From: Paraburkholderia bannensis NBRC 103871
GTDB lineage: Bacteria > Pseudomonadota > Gammaproteobacteria > Burkholderiales > Burkholderiaceae
Direction of reading: 5' to 3'
Length of the DNA: 64,000 bases
Assembly: GCF_000685015.1 (NCBI RefSeq)
Contig: NZ_BAYA01000006.1
Location: 1 to 64,000, forward strand
This document shows positions 50,456 through 58,188 of this stretch, piece by piece (positions within the stretch are counted from its first letter, which is position 1; the number at the start of each line of letters is the position of its first letter). The notes beneath the pieces are model-generated. The model worked only from the letters and a program-made list of their open reading frames with translations, was not told where the DNA came from and did no database searches. The position numbers and the translations under genes are program-made.

Positions 50456-50869
50456 CGCGTCTCGTCAGCCCTGAAAGGTGAGTGGTTCCCATGCGCGATA
50501 CATACCACGCCGCGAGCACGACGGATACGCCGGACAACCTCGACCGGCGCCGAAAGCCTCGTGGCGCGTGCGTTGCGCTGCAATGGAGTGCGAAACGGTC
50601 GGGCGCGTTCTAGACGGCAAACGCGCGGCTTTAGCTGCACTGTAGCGACAAAGCGCAACAATACTGCCAACAGCGCGCAACCCGAACCTCGATTGTTGTA
50701 GATATCACCATTATAGACAGATTCGAGATAGCTCGGCGCGCGCTACGGGACGCTCAGGACGCTCCAGACACGAGCGTCGCGATCCAGGGCGCGCGACCTT
50801 CCCGCTGCTACAAAGCGCCCGGAGCGCCCGCACGATGCACGCGGGCGCTCCGGGCGTCAAAAAACAACA
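50456..50869. other. 414-bp intergenic region
   Basis: Between the sigma-54 response regulator and the 109-aa gene, both on the minus strand. A perfect minus-strand TATAAT lies at 50710-50715 (complement ATTATA), a likely -10 for the regulator though no clear -35 is present. A 15-bp perfect hairpin at 50815-50857 ends the upstream gene. No gene is seen. Confidence 0.5.
50815..50857 (-). terminator. Strong hairpin after the 109-aa gene
   Basis: Fifteen perfect base pairs (GCCCGGAGCGCCCGC / GCGGGCGCTCCGGGC) with a 9-nt loop, 13 bp after the stop of the minus-strand gene. The minus-strand T-run is poor while the plus side has A residues, so it may act by stability as well as termination. Confidence 0.7.
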
Positions 50870-51199
50870 TCAATGCCGCGTGGCGGAATCCGCATCGCTG
50901 GTCGGAAACGGCCAGGCCGCGCTCGCGTCGTCCTGCGTCATGTCGCGCTCGTGGGTCGGCGCCGACGATGCGGACATCGCCGACGATGGCGACGTTCTGG
51001 CAGCCGCGGCGTTGAGCGCATTGCTGGCGGTTTCGGACAGCGACCCGCCCTCGTCCTCCCAGCGGCTCAGGTCGCCGTGCAGATGTTGCCGCTGCATGCG
51101 ATGACGCTGCGACCAGCGCAGCGCCAGCATGCCGGCGGTCGCGCCCAGCGCGCCGACTGCAAACAGGGTTCCGAACAGTCCAGGCTTGTTCTTTGGCAT
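50870..51199 (-). CDS. Small membrane-anchored hypothetical protein (109 aa)
   Basis: 109 residues, MPKNKPGLFGTLFAVGALGATAGMLALRW start with GGGAGAG 5 nt upstream. One N-terminal membrane helix (residues about 8-27), then a His/Arg/Gln stretch and a Ser/Ala/Thr/Asp-rich, probably disordered region. Not recognised. It sits between two sigma-54 activators and diverges from the second one. Confidence 0.65.
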   Translation of the reverse strand: MPKNKPGLFGTLFAVGALGATAGMLALRWSQRHRMQRQHLHGDLSRWEDEGGSLSETASNALNAAAARTSPSSAMSASSAPTHERDMTQDDASAAWPFPTSDADSATRH

Positions 51200-51724
51200 A
51201 TCGACTCTCCCAAAATCTTCGCCGCGCGACACGCAAACGGCGCACAAACGGCGCGCAAGCGACACGCAAACGACTCGCAATCCCGCTCGCGCGCGCGGCT
51301 ATCCGGTTCGACGCGTACGCGCCATGGGAGTTGCGCAGCACGAGGCGTGCCAGATCCTTCAAAAATGGTAAAAAATCGCGAAAAAATTGCAATGAGCACC
51401 GGCTGACAACCGCCAGACGCTTGCCCGCAAGCGCCAATGGCGCGTGCAATCCGGGCACGTCCATTGCCCTGCGAGGCGTCGCAGTGGTTAAATGTTTACG
51501 AGATGGAAACTCTGCGGCCGCCGGCACGACATCGTTCGCGTCAGTCCTGCCCGGCCGCCGCCCGTCCGAAGCCAGCGCGCGCAGCCACGCGCAAGCTCAC
51601 GCAGCACGGTGAAAGCGCATGCGCGCAACACGCCCTGCGACTGCACTCAAGCGGCACACCGCGCGAGGGCAGCCAGTGCATACCGGCCTCGGGCCACTTA
51701 CCAACTTTGCAGGACGAATACCCT
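51200..51724. other. 525-bp divergent intergenic region with repeat array and A-tracts
   Basis: Between the 109-aa gene and the receiver-less sigma-54 activator. Contains five degenerate 11-bp units (51231-51285) and three A-tracts at about 10-bp phase (51361-51386). No gene is convincing. No clear sigma-54 promoter (TGGCAC-N5-TTGC) was found by eye. Confidence 0.55.
51231..51285. repeat. Degenerate 11-bp tandem array
   Basis: Five consecutive 11-bp units beginning at 51231, 51242, 51253, 51264 and 51275: ACGCAAACGGC, GCACAAACGGC, GCGCAAGCGAC, ACGCAAACGAC, TCGCAATCCCG. The first four agree at most positions; the fifth is weaker. One unit per helical turn. Confidence 0.75.
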
Positions 51725-52891
51725 ATGGCGTCAATCGAGCCGGGCTCGCCCGCCGCCGAACGAGATGAACCGCGCGCCACGCGTGTCGAACGCGAAGCGC
51801 GCCGCAACGAAAAAGGCAACGAACAAGGTCGCAAACCGGCCAGGGAATCGGCCCAGCCCGCCGAAGGCGCGCAGGCGCGCGTCCCCGGCCTGCAGTCGTA
51901 CGGTCTGCTCTACGGTTCATCGGCGATCATGCAGGACTTGTATGCGCAGATCGAACGCGTGTCGGTCACCGACGCCACCGCGCTGATCGTCGGCGAATCG
52001 GGCACCGGCAAGGAACTGGTCGCGCGCACGATTCACGATCGCAGCGAGCGTCGCGACGGCCCGTTCATCGCCGTGAACTGCGGCGCGATCCCCGACGAGC
52101 TGATCGAAGCCGAACTGTTCGGCCATGAGAAAGGCAGCTTCACCGGCGCGGTGCAGGCGCGCGACGGCCACTTCGAGCACGCGCGCGGCGGCACGCTGTT
52201 CCTCGACGAAGTCACCGAGATGTCGCTGCTCCACCAGGTCAAGCTGCTGCGCGCGCTCGAAACCGGCGACTACCGTCCGGTGGGCAGCAACGAGACGATT
52301 CGCGGCGACGTGCGCATCATCGCCGCGACCAATCGCGACCCCGTCGTGGCCGTGAAGGACAACGCGCTGCGCGAGGACTTGATGTATCGCCTTGCCGTGT
52401 TTCCGCTGCGCGCGCCGCCGCTGCGCGAGCGCGAGCGCGACCGCGAACTGCTCGCCCAGCTCTTTCTCACCGAGCTCAACGAGCAGAGCGGCACGCAGAA
52501 GGTGTTCAGCAAGCGCGCGCTCGAAACCGTGCGCAACTGGTCGTGGCCGGGCAACGTGCGCGAGCTGAAGAACGCCGTGTACCGCGCGTTCATCCTTGCG
52601 GAAAAGCAGGTCGAGATCGCCCATCCGCAACTCGTGCCGAAGGTGAAGAAGCCCGTCACGCAGGGCGATGCGATGAGCGTGTGGATCGGCACGCCGCTCG
52701 CCGATGCGCAGAAGCAGATCATCCTGGGCACGCTCAAATACTGCGGCGGCGACAAGCGACTTGCGGCGCGCACGCTCGGCGTGAGCCTGAAGACGCTGTA
52801 CAACCGGCTGGGCAGTTATGGCGCGGAAGATGGCGATGCGCCGCTCGCCGACGATGGCGAAAACGACGACGAGGCACGCGACGCAGGCTAA
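51725..52891 (+). CDS. Sigma-54 activator without receiver domain
   Basis: 388 residues. A charged, low-complexity N-terminus (residues 1-55) replaces the receiver; then the AAA+ domain (GESGTGKE, LFLDEVTEMS, AATNRDPVVAV, WPGNVRELKN) and a Fis-type helix-turn-helix (LGVSLKTLYNRLGSYG). The loop is GSFTGA as in the paralogue 1.3 kb away. Without a sensory domain its activity is likely set by expression, a partner protein or ligand, as in PspF. Two lipoprotein genes follow on the same strand after a terminator. Confidence 0.92.
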   Translation: MASIEPGSPAAERDEPRATRVEREARRNEKGNEQGRKPARESAQPAEGAQARVPGLQSYGLLYGSSAIMQDLYAQIERVSVTDATALIVGESGTGKELVARTIHDRSERRDGPFIAVNCGAIPDELIEAELFGHEKGSFTGAVQARDGHFEHARGGTLFLDEVTEMSLLHQVKLLRALETGDYRPVGSNETIRGDVRIIAATNRDPVVAVKDNALREDLMYRLAVFPLRAPPLRERERDRELLAQLFLTELNEQSGTQKVFSKRALETVRNWSWPGNVRELKNAVYRAFILAEKQVEIAHPQLVPKVKKPVTQGDAMSVWIGTPLADAQKQIILGTLKYCGGDKRLAARTLGVSLKTLYNRLGSYGAEDGDAPLADDGENDDEARDAG

Positions 52892-52925
52892 GCGGCCTCC
52901 TTCGCGAGGCCACGCTAAAACGCAC

Positions 52926-52976
52926 AAAAAGGTCGTGCACGCAACCATGCAATATCAAGCGGCGCACGACCTTTTT
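52926..52976 (+). terminator. Intrinsic terminator after the sigma-54 activator
   Basis: Thirteen-bp stem AAAAAGGTCGTGC / GCACGACCTTTTT with a 25-nt loop, T-run on the plus side. Confidence 0.8.
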
Positions 52977-53127
52977 CAATTTCTTGCATTTTCCCTATCC
53001 CTTTTGCAATTGTCATCCTGCACAATCCGCAGCACGAAATAGCACCCTGTTCTCATTCAAAGGTGCATCAATACGTGCTGGAACGTTGCGCTGGGCGACG
53101 TCCAGCCGCCAGCGGCAGGGAATGAAC

Positions 53128-53769
53128 ATGCAAGAACGACGTGCCTGGGCGTGCAACGCGCCATCGACGGCACCGCGCAATACGTCAGGCGATGACGCCG
53201 CGCGGCCCCGACTTTTCTCCTCGCTCGCGACAGCGGCAGCAGGCTGGCGACGCAGCGCCTCGCTCACGCTGCTCGCGGCGGCCGCGAGTCTCGCCTGCTC
53301 CGCGTGCAGCTCGCTTTACTCCGAAGGCGCGCAAACGGGCGCCGGCATCGCGGGCGCAGCAGTTGCTGCGAAGGTCACCAATAACGCCGCGGTCGCGACC
53401 GGCATCGGTCTGGGGGCGCTCGCCGCCGCCAAGGCCGGCGTGCAGTACTCCGAACGCGTCGTCCACCGCAACACCCAGGACAGCATCGCAAAGGCTGCCG
53501 GGCCGCTCGATGTAGGCGGCGTCGCGCCGTGGTCGATCGTCCATTCGTTCCCGATCGAAGAAGACGCGCATGGCCGCGTCACCGTGAGCCGCGCGATCAG
53601 CACGGGCGCGCTCGACTGCAAGGAAATCGTGTTCTCCGTCGATCAGGACGCGACCAAGGACAAGGCCGCGACGAGCGCGTTTTACGTGGCCTCGGTGTGC
53701 CGCGACGGCGAAACGTGGAAATGGGCGTCCGCCGAACCCGCCACCGATCGCTGGGGCGCGCTGCAATGA
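53128..53769 (+). CDS. Lipoprotein-like protein, paralogue 1
   Basis: 213 residues from ATG 53128 (AGGGA ribosome site 6 nt away; ATG 53122 is too close to it). After a long N-region comes a hydrophobic segment and lipobox-like SLACSACSS, so a lipid-anchored Cys is likely. A Gly/Ala-rich stretch follows, then a globular domain ending GETWKWASAEPATDRWGALQ. Two cysteines in LDCKEIVFSV and ASVCRDGE are shared with the next gene and could form a disulfide. Family unknown. Its stop overlaps the next start (ATGA). Confidence 0.8.
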   Translation: MQERRAWACNAPSTAPRNTSGDDAARPRLFSSLATAAAGWRRSASLTLLAAAASLACSACSSLYSEGAQTGAGIAGAAVAAKVTNNAAVATGIGLGALAAAKAGVQYSERVVHRNTQDSIAKAAGPLDVGGVAPWSIVHSFPIEEDAHGRVTVSRAISTGALDCKEIVFSVDQDATKDKAATSAFYVASVCRDGETWKWASAEPATDRWGALQ

Positions 53770-54305
53770 GCGGCGTGCACCGCTTGACACCTATCGCCCT
53801 GCCCGCCGCGCGTCTCTTGACGCTCGCGGCGTTGTGCGCGGGCGTCGCGTTCGGCGTGAGCGGCTGCGGGTCGATTGGCGCAGCCAGCGGCGCGGCGGCG
53901 GCCGCCGCCACCGGCATCGTCACGGCCAATCCCGCCATCGGCGTGGGCGTGGGCATTGCCGTGCAGGCCGCCACCGACGAAGCCGTCAACCGCTTCATGA
54001 AGAACATGCACGCCGACCAGCAGGAAATGATCGCCGAGACCGCCGGACGCCTGCCGGTAGGCGGCAGCGACAGCTGGCGCATCAAGCACAAGTTGCCGGT
54101 CGAGAACGGCCACGGCGAGGTGCGCGTGACGCGCGCGTTCGCATCGGCGCTCGCGCTGTGCAAGGACTTCGTGTTCTCGGTGCAGGACGGCGACAAGCCC
54201 GACTCGCCGCAGCAGTGGTACACGGCCAGCGCCTGCCACGACGACAGCGGCTGGAAATGGGCCACCGCCGAACCCGCTGTGGAGCGCTGGGGTGCGCTGC
54301 AATAA
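53766..54305 (+). CDS. Lipoprotein, paralogue 2
   Basis: 179 residues, starting in a 4-bp overlap with the previous gene. Clear lipobox FGVSGCGS. The C-terminal about 95 residues align directly with paralogue 1: IAETAGRLPVGGSDSWRIKH, LALCKDFVFSV, ASACHDDSGWKWATAEPA and the identical final RWGALQ. Both Cys are conserved. Probably periplasm-facing and acting together with paralogue 1. Family unknown. Confidence 0.83.
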   Translation: MSGVHRLTPIALPAARLLTLAALCAGVAFGVSGCGSIGAASGAAAAAATGIVTANPAIGVGVGIAVQAATDEAVNRFMKNMHADQQEMIAETAGRLPVGGSDSWRIKHKLPVENGHGEVRVTRAFASALALCKDFVFSVQDGDKPDSPQQWYTASACHDDSGWKWATAEPAVERWGALQ

Positions 54306-54330
54306 CGGCACTCACGCCCTGCCACACGTA

Positions 54331-54360
54331 AAAAAACGGTCGCCGAAGCGACCGTTTTTC
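54331..54360. terminator. Bidirectional intrinsic terminator
   Basis: AAAAACGGTCGC / GCGACCGTTTTT stem with CGAA tetraloop between the lipoprotein pair and the convergent ABC transporter operon. Confidence 0.92.
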
Positions 54361-54396
54361 ATTTGCGCCATGCGCGAGCGGGAAGCACCGAAAAGA

Positions 54397-55746
54397 TCAG
54401 GACTCCACGTCTTCCAGGCTGAAGATTTCCGACTGGTCGTTGTACGAGAAGATCTCGCCGTAACGGCCCCAGTCGATCACGGTGTCGAGCGTCTCTTCCG
54501 CCGCGCCATCGGAGAGGAAATCTTCCAGCTCCTGCTCGAAACGCACGCGCGGCGCGCGATGGCCCGGACGTTCGTTGAGCACCTTCTTGATTCGCGCGGC
54601 AAGCGGCACATGGCGCAGCAGATGTTCCGCGAACATCATCTTGCGCTCCTGGGTGCCGAATTCGGCGAACACGCGCGCGGGCGGCGTGAGCAGCACATCG
54701 CCTTCGCGCACATCCGCGAAACCGAGGTACTGGAGCACTTCCGCGATCGGGAACAGGTCGTCGACCTCCAGATGCAGCGAGCGCGCGATTTCCGGCATGT
54801 CGGCGCGGCCGTGATACGGCGCCGCCGCCAGCGTTTCGATCAGACCCGCCATCAGGTTGGTGGACACGCGCGGCAGCCAGCTGCCCAGCTCCAGCCCCTT
54901 CTTCGTCGATTCATCGGTCTGGCGCGCGGTCATCTTCGCGTAGATGTCGTCCACGAGCTTGCGGAACGCCGGGTCGAGGCGGTTGCGCGGGTGCTTGAAC
55001 GGCACCTTGATTTCGGCGACCACGCGGCCCGGATTCGACGACAGCACGAGGATGCGGTCGCACATGAACACCGCTTCTTCGATGTTGTGCGTGACGATCA
55101 GGATCGATTTGATCGGCAGGCGGCCTTGCGTCCACAGGTCGAGCAGGTCGGTACGCAGCGTTTCGGCCGTCAGCACGTCGAGCGCCGAAAACGGCTCGTC
55201 CATCAGCATCAGGTTCGGATCGACCACCAGCGCGCGCGCGAAGCCCACGCGCTGGCGCATGCCGCCCGACAACTCGCGCGGGTAAGCGTTTTCGAAGCCG
55301 TCCAGACCGATCAGGTCGATGGCGGCCAGCGCGCGTTCGCGGCGCTCGCGCGCGCCCACGCCCTGCGCTTCCAGACCCGCTTCCACGTTTTGCAGCACGG
55401 TGAGCCACGGGAACAGCGCGAAGGTCTGGAACACCATCGCCACGCCTTTGGCCGGGCCGTCGAGCGGCTTGCCGCGCCACGTCACTTCGCCCGCCGTCGG
55501 CTCGATCAGGCCGGCGATGATGCGCAGGAGCGTCGACTTGCCCGAGCCGGAACGGCCCAGCAGGCCGACGATCTCGCCTTCACGCAGCGACAGGTTGGCG
55601 TCGTCGAGCACGAGCAGCTCGCCCTGGTTCTTGTTGAAGCCCCGGCACACGTTCTGCACGCGCAGGAGTTCTTCGCCAATGCGCGGCGGATTCGGAGCCG
55701 TCTGCACGTCGCCGTGCGGGGTGCTGAGGGTCTTGGGGTTTTGCAT
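54397..55746 (-). CDS. ABC transporter ATPase, nitrate/sulfonate type with AAA-associated C-terminal domain
   Basis: 449 residues. Residues about 25-260 are the ATPase: Walker A GRSGSGKST, FQTFALFPWLTVLQNV, signature LSGGMRQR, Walker B LMLMDEPFSALD, switch His in IVTHNIEEA. The extra C-terminal 150 residues (from about GLIETLAAAPYHGRADMPEIARSL) are the AAA-associated domain seen in NtrC/TauB-like ATPases with large permeases, rich in acidic residues at the end. Operon partner of the double permease upstream. Substrate unknown; no binding protein gene present. Confidence 0.92.
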   Translation of the reverse strand: MQNPKTLSTPHGDVQTAPNPPRIGEELLRVQNVCRGFNKNQGELLVLDDANLSLREGEIVGLLGRSGSGKSTLLRIIAGLIEPTAGEVTWRGKPLDGPAKGVAMVFQTFALFPWLTVLQNVEAGLEAQGVGARERRERALAAIDLIGLDGFENAYPRELSGGMRQRVGFARALVVDPNLMLMDEPFSALDVLTAETLRTDLLDLWTQGRLPIKSILIVTHNIEEAVFMCDRILVLSSNPGRVVAEIKVPFKHPRNRLDPAFRKLVDDIYAKMTARQTDESTKKGLELGSWLPRVSTNLMAGLIETLAAAPYHGRADMPEIARSLHLEVDDLFPIAEVLQYLGFADVREGDVLLTPPARVFAEFGTQERKMMFAEHLLRHVPLAARIKKVLNERPGHRAPRVRFEQELEDFLSDGAAEETLDTVIDWGRYGEIFSYNDQSEIFSLEDVES

Positions 55747-55783
55747 CGCTTTGCCTTCGAGCGTTCGAATATTCGGTCAGTTG

Positions 55784-55813
55784 CGATCAGTCACGATCAG
55801 TCACGATCAGTCC
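55784..55813. repeat. Three 10-bp tandem repeats over a stop codon
   Basis: CGATCAGTCA at 55784-55793 and 55794-55803 and CGATCAGTCC at 55804-55813. The third copy includes the stop codon of the permease (minus strand, 55807-55809). Confidence 0.93.
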
Positions 55814-57582
55814 AGCCGCAGGCGCGACTCGGCGTAGGTGTAGAGCGGACGCCAGAGCACGCGGTTGAACAGCGTGACGAACAACGACATCACAGCGATG
55901 CCGAGGATGATCTTCGGATAGTCGCCGGCGGCGGTCGTCTGCGCGATATACGCGCCGAGGCCGTGCGCCGCGACCTTGGTGTCGCCCCATTGCACGAACT
56001 CGGCGACGATGCTCGCGTTCCACGCGCCGCCCGACGCCGTGATCGCGCCTGTGATGTAGTACGGGAAGATGCCCGGCAGCATCGCCTGACGCCACCATTG
56101 CGAACCGCGGATATGGAAATTCTTCGCGGCCTCGCGGTAGTCGTTCGGATAGGCGCTCGCGCCCGCGATCACGTTGAACAGGATATACCACTGCGTCCCC
56201 AGCACGATCAGCGGCGAGAGCCAGATGTCTGGATTGAGGTGAAAGCGCACGATCACGATGACGAACACCGGGAACAGCAGGTTCGCGGGGAACGCCGCGA
56301 GAAACTGGGCGAGCGGCTGGATCTTTTCGGCAAGCGCCGGGCGCAGGCCGATCAGCACGCCGAGCGGCACCCAGATCACCGAGGCAATCGCAATCAGCAG
56401 CACCACGCGCAGCAGCGTGATGACGCCGAGCACGAGCACGTGCCCCACTTCGTCGAGCGTGACACCCGTGCGCACGTACGCGACCACGCGCCACACGACG
56501 TAGACGGTCAGCGCGATCACAAACACGGCCCAGATCGCATCGCCCAGTTTCCCGCGCAGACCGCTGCTGCCCGCCTTCGCAGGCGCGGCGCGCTGCACCA
56601 CAGGGAACGACGGCAGCGCGAACGGCAGACGGAACGGCACGCGCGCGGCCTTGGCGAAGAACCAGCCGAGCGGCACCATCAGTTGATGGATCAGATGCGT
56701 GCGGCGGAACAGGTTGAGCAGCCACGATTCAGGCGCGTCGCCGGAACTCGTGTTCTCCATGCGGAACTTGTCGGCCCAGGCGACGAGCGGGCGGAACAGC
56801 AACTGGTCGTAAGCCAGGATCACGACCGTCATCGCCAGGATCACCCAGCCGATGGCATGCATGTTCTTTTCAGTGATCGCCTGGGCCAGATACGCGCCGA
56901 CGCCCGGCAGCGTGATCGTGTTGTTGCCCACCGTGATGGCTTCGGACGCCACCACGAAGAACCAGCCTCCCGACATCGACATCATCATGTTCCAGATGAG
57001 GCCCGGCATCGAGAACGGCACTTCCAGCTTCCAGAAGCGCTGCCAGCCGGTCAGGTGGAAGCCCTTCGACACTTCGTCCAGGTCGCGCGGCACCGTGCGC
57101 AGCGACTGGTAGAAGCTGAAGGTCATGTTCCAGGCCTGACTCGTGAAGATCGCGAAGATCGCCGCAAGCTCGGCGCCCAGCACGCGAGACGGGAACAGCG
57201 CGAGGAAGAACGTGACCGTGAAGGAGATATAACCCAGCACCGGCACCGACTGAAGAATGTCGAGAATCGGCACCAGCACCTGGCCCGCGCGGCGGCTCTT
57301 GGCCGCGAGCGTGCCGTAGACCAGCGTGAAGATCAGCGAGGCGACCATCGCCGCCAGCATGCGCAGCGTCGTGCGCATCGCGTACTCCGGCAGATTGGCC
57401 GGGTCGAGCGAGATCGCCTGGGTCTTGAGCACGGCGATGGGCGCCAGGGTTTCGTGGAAACCGACGGCCGCCATCGCGATCAGGCAGATGATGAGCGGGA
57501 ACGCGACGAAGTCCCAGCGATTGGGCAGCACGCGCCACGCCGAAGCGTTGGCCGTGCGGTTCAGGTTGAAGCTAAAGTCCAT
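55807..57582 (-). CDS. Fused double ABC permease (two BPD_transp_1 units)
   Basis: 591 residues with about 12 hydrophobic helices in two halves. Each half has an EAA-type loop: first half about VPRDLDEVSKGFHLTGWQRFWKLEVPFSMPGLIWNM, second half about YPNDYREAAKNFHIRGSQWWRQAMLPGIFPYYITG. The two halves are joined by a linker (residues about 300-340). This is a single-chain permease dimer of the nitrate/taurine/bicarbonate-like class. First gene of the operon; ATPase follows after 60 bp that include a triple repeat. Confidence 0.92.
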   Translation of the reverse strand: MDFSFNLNRTANASAWRVLPNRWDFVAFPLIICLIAMAAVGFHETLAPIAVLKTQAISLDPANLPEYAMRTTLRMLAAMVASLIFTLVYGTLAAKSRRAGQVLVPILDILQSVPVLGYISFTVTFFLALFPSRVLGAELAAIFAIFTSQAWNMTFSFYQSLRTVPRDLDEVSKGFHLTGWQRFWKLEVPFSMPGLIWNMMMSMSGGWFFVVASEAITVGNNTITLPGVGAYLAQAITEKNMHAIGWVILAMTVVILAYDQLLFRPLVAWADKFRMENTSSGDAPESWLLNLFRRTHLIHQLMVPLGWFFAKAARVPFRLPFALPSFPVVQRAAPAKAGSSGLRGKLGDAIWAVFVIALTVYVVWRVVAYVRTGVTLDEVGHVLVLGVITLLRVVLLIAIASVIWVPLGVLIGLRPALAEKIQPLAQFLAAFPANLLFPVFVIVIVRFHLNPDIWLSPLIVLGTQWYILFNVIAGASAYPNDYREAAKNFHIRGSQWWRQAMLPGIFPYYITGAITASGGAWNASIVAEFVQWGDTKVAAHGLGAYIAQTTAAGDYPKIILGIAVMSLFVTLFNRVLWRPLYTYAESRLRLD

Positions 57583-58188
57583 TCAGACGCCCTCCCCGCG
57601 TTGCGGTAGATGAATACGACTCACTGCGGCACAGCAAGCGAGGTTCAGCTCAGTACAGCCGAAGGAAAACCCGGGAAAGCAATCGACAACGGCAAGCGGC
57701 ATGGACTCGGTCTTTCAATAGCGTGGATTGGCGTGAGCGGCGTGAAACGGCCTTGCCCGGAAACGGCACGACACTACACCAACAACCGTGACAGATTCAA
57801 CCTTGCGCCCGATCTCGACGATCCGTCGCAAAGTCCCGTCCGGCGGGGCTTTCGGGCTGCTTTCGGAGGCATTCCGGCGACCTTCCAGCGGCGGTCGGCA
57901 CAGTTGCGCAGGTCACTCCGACAGCGCGCCTCAAGGTTCGCTCCCGCGCCGCCCTGCAATGCGAACCGCATCAACCTGGCGCTATCCAGGCCGCTTGCGC
58001 AGGTTTTGTGTCGGTATGACCGTCATATGCGCACCTTTTGCGCCTTCTCCCCCGCCAATCGAGAGTTAAAATCGCGACACGGCAAGGCTCGCCGAACGTC
58101 CTGCATGCACCAGATGCACCAAAGGATGCCGTGCCAATCCGCCCGGTTACCCGAGCGCCCACCCTCGCACTCACGAACCAGAAGGCCG
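57583..58188. other. 606-bp divergent intergenic region (ABC permease / diguanylate cyclase)
   Basis: No gene with convincing start or composition was found. TAAAAT at 58067-58072 is a reasonable -10 for the downstream cyclase gene, without a good -35. No strong repeat was seen. Confidence 0.4.

Noticed and set aside
53060..53110. Sigma-54 promoter before the lipoprotein pair
   Set aside because: TGGAAC...TTGC-like text exists but the GG and GC dinucleotides are not 10 bp apart, so the -24/-12 geometry fails.
54292..57609. Open frame of 1105 codons antisense to the ABC transporter operon
   Set aside because: Composition dominated by Arg, His, Glu and Gln typical of antisense GC-rich frames; real ABC motifs are on the minus strand.
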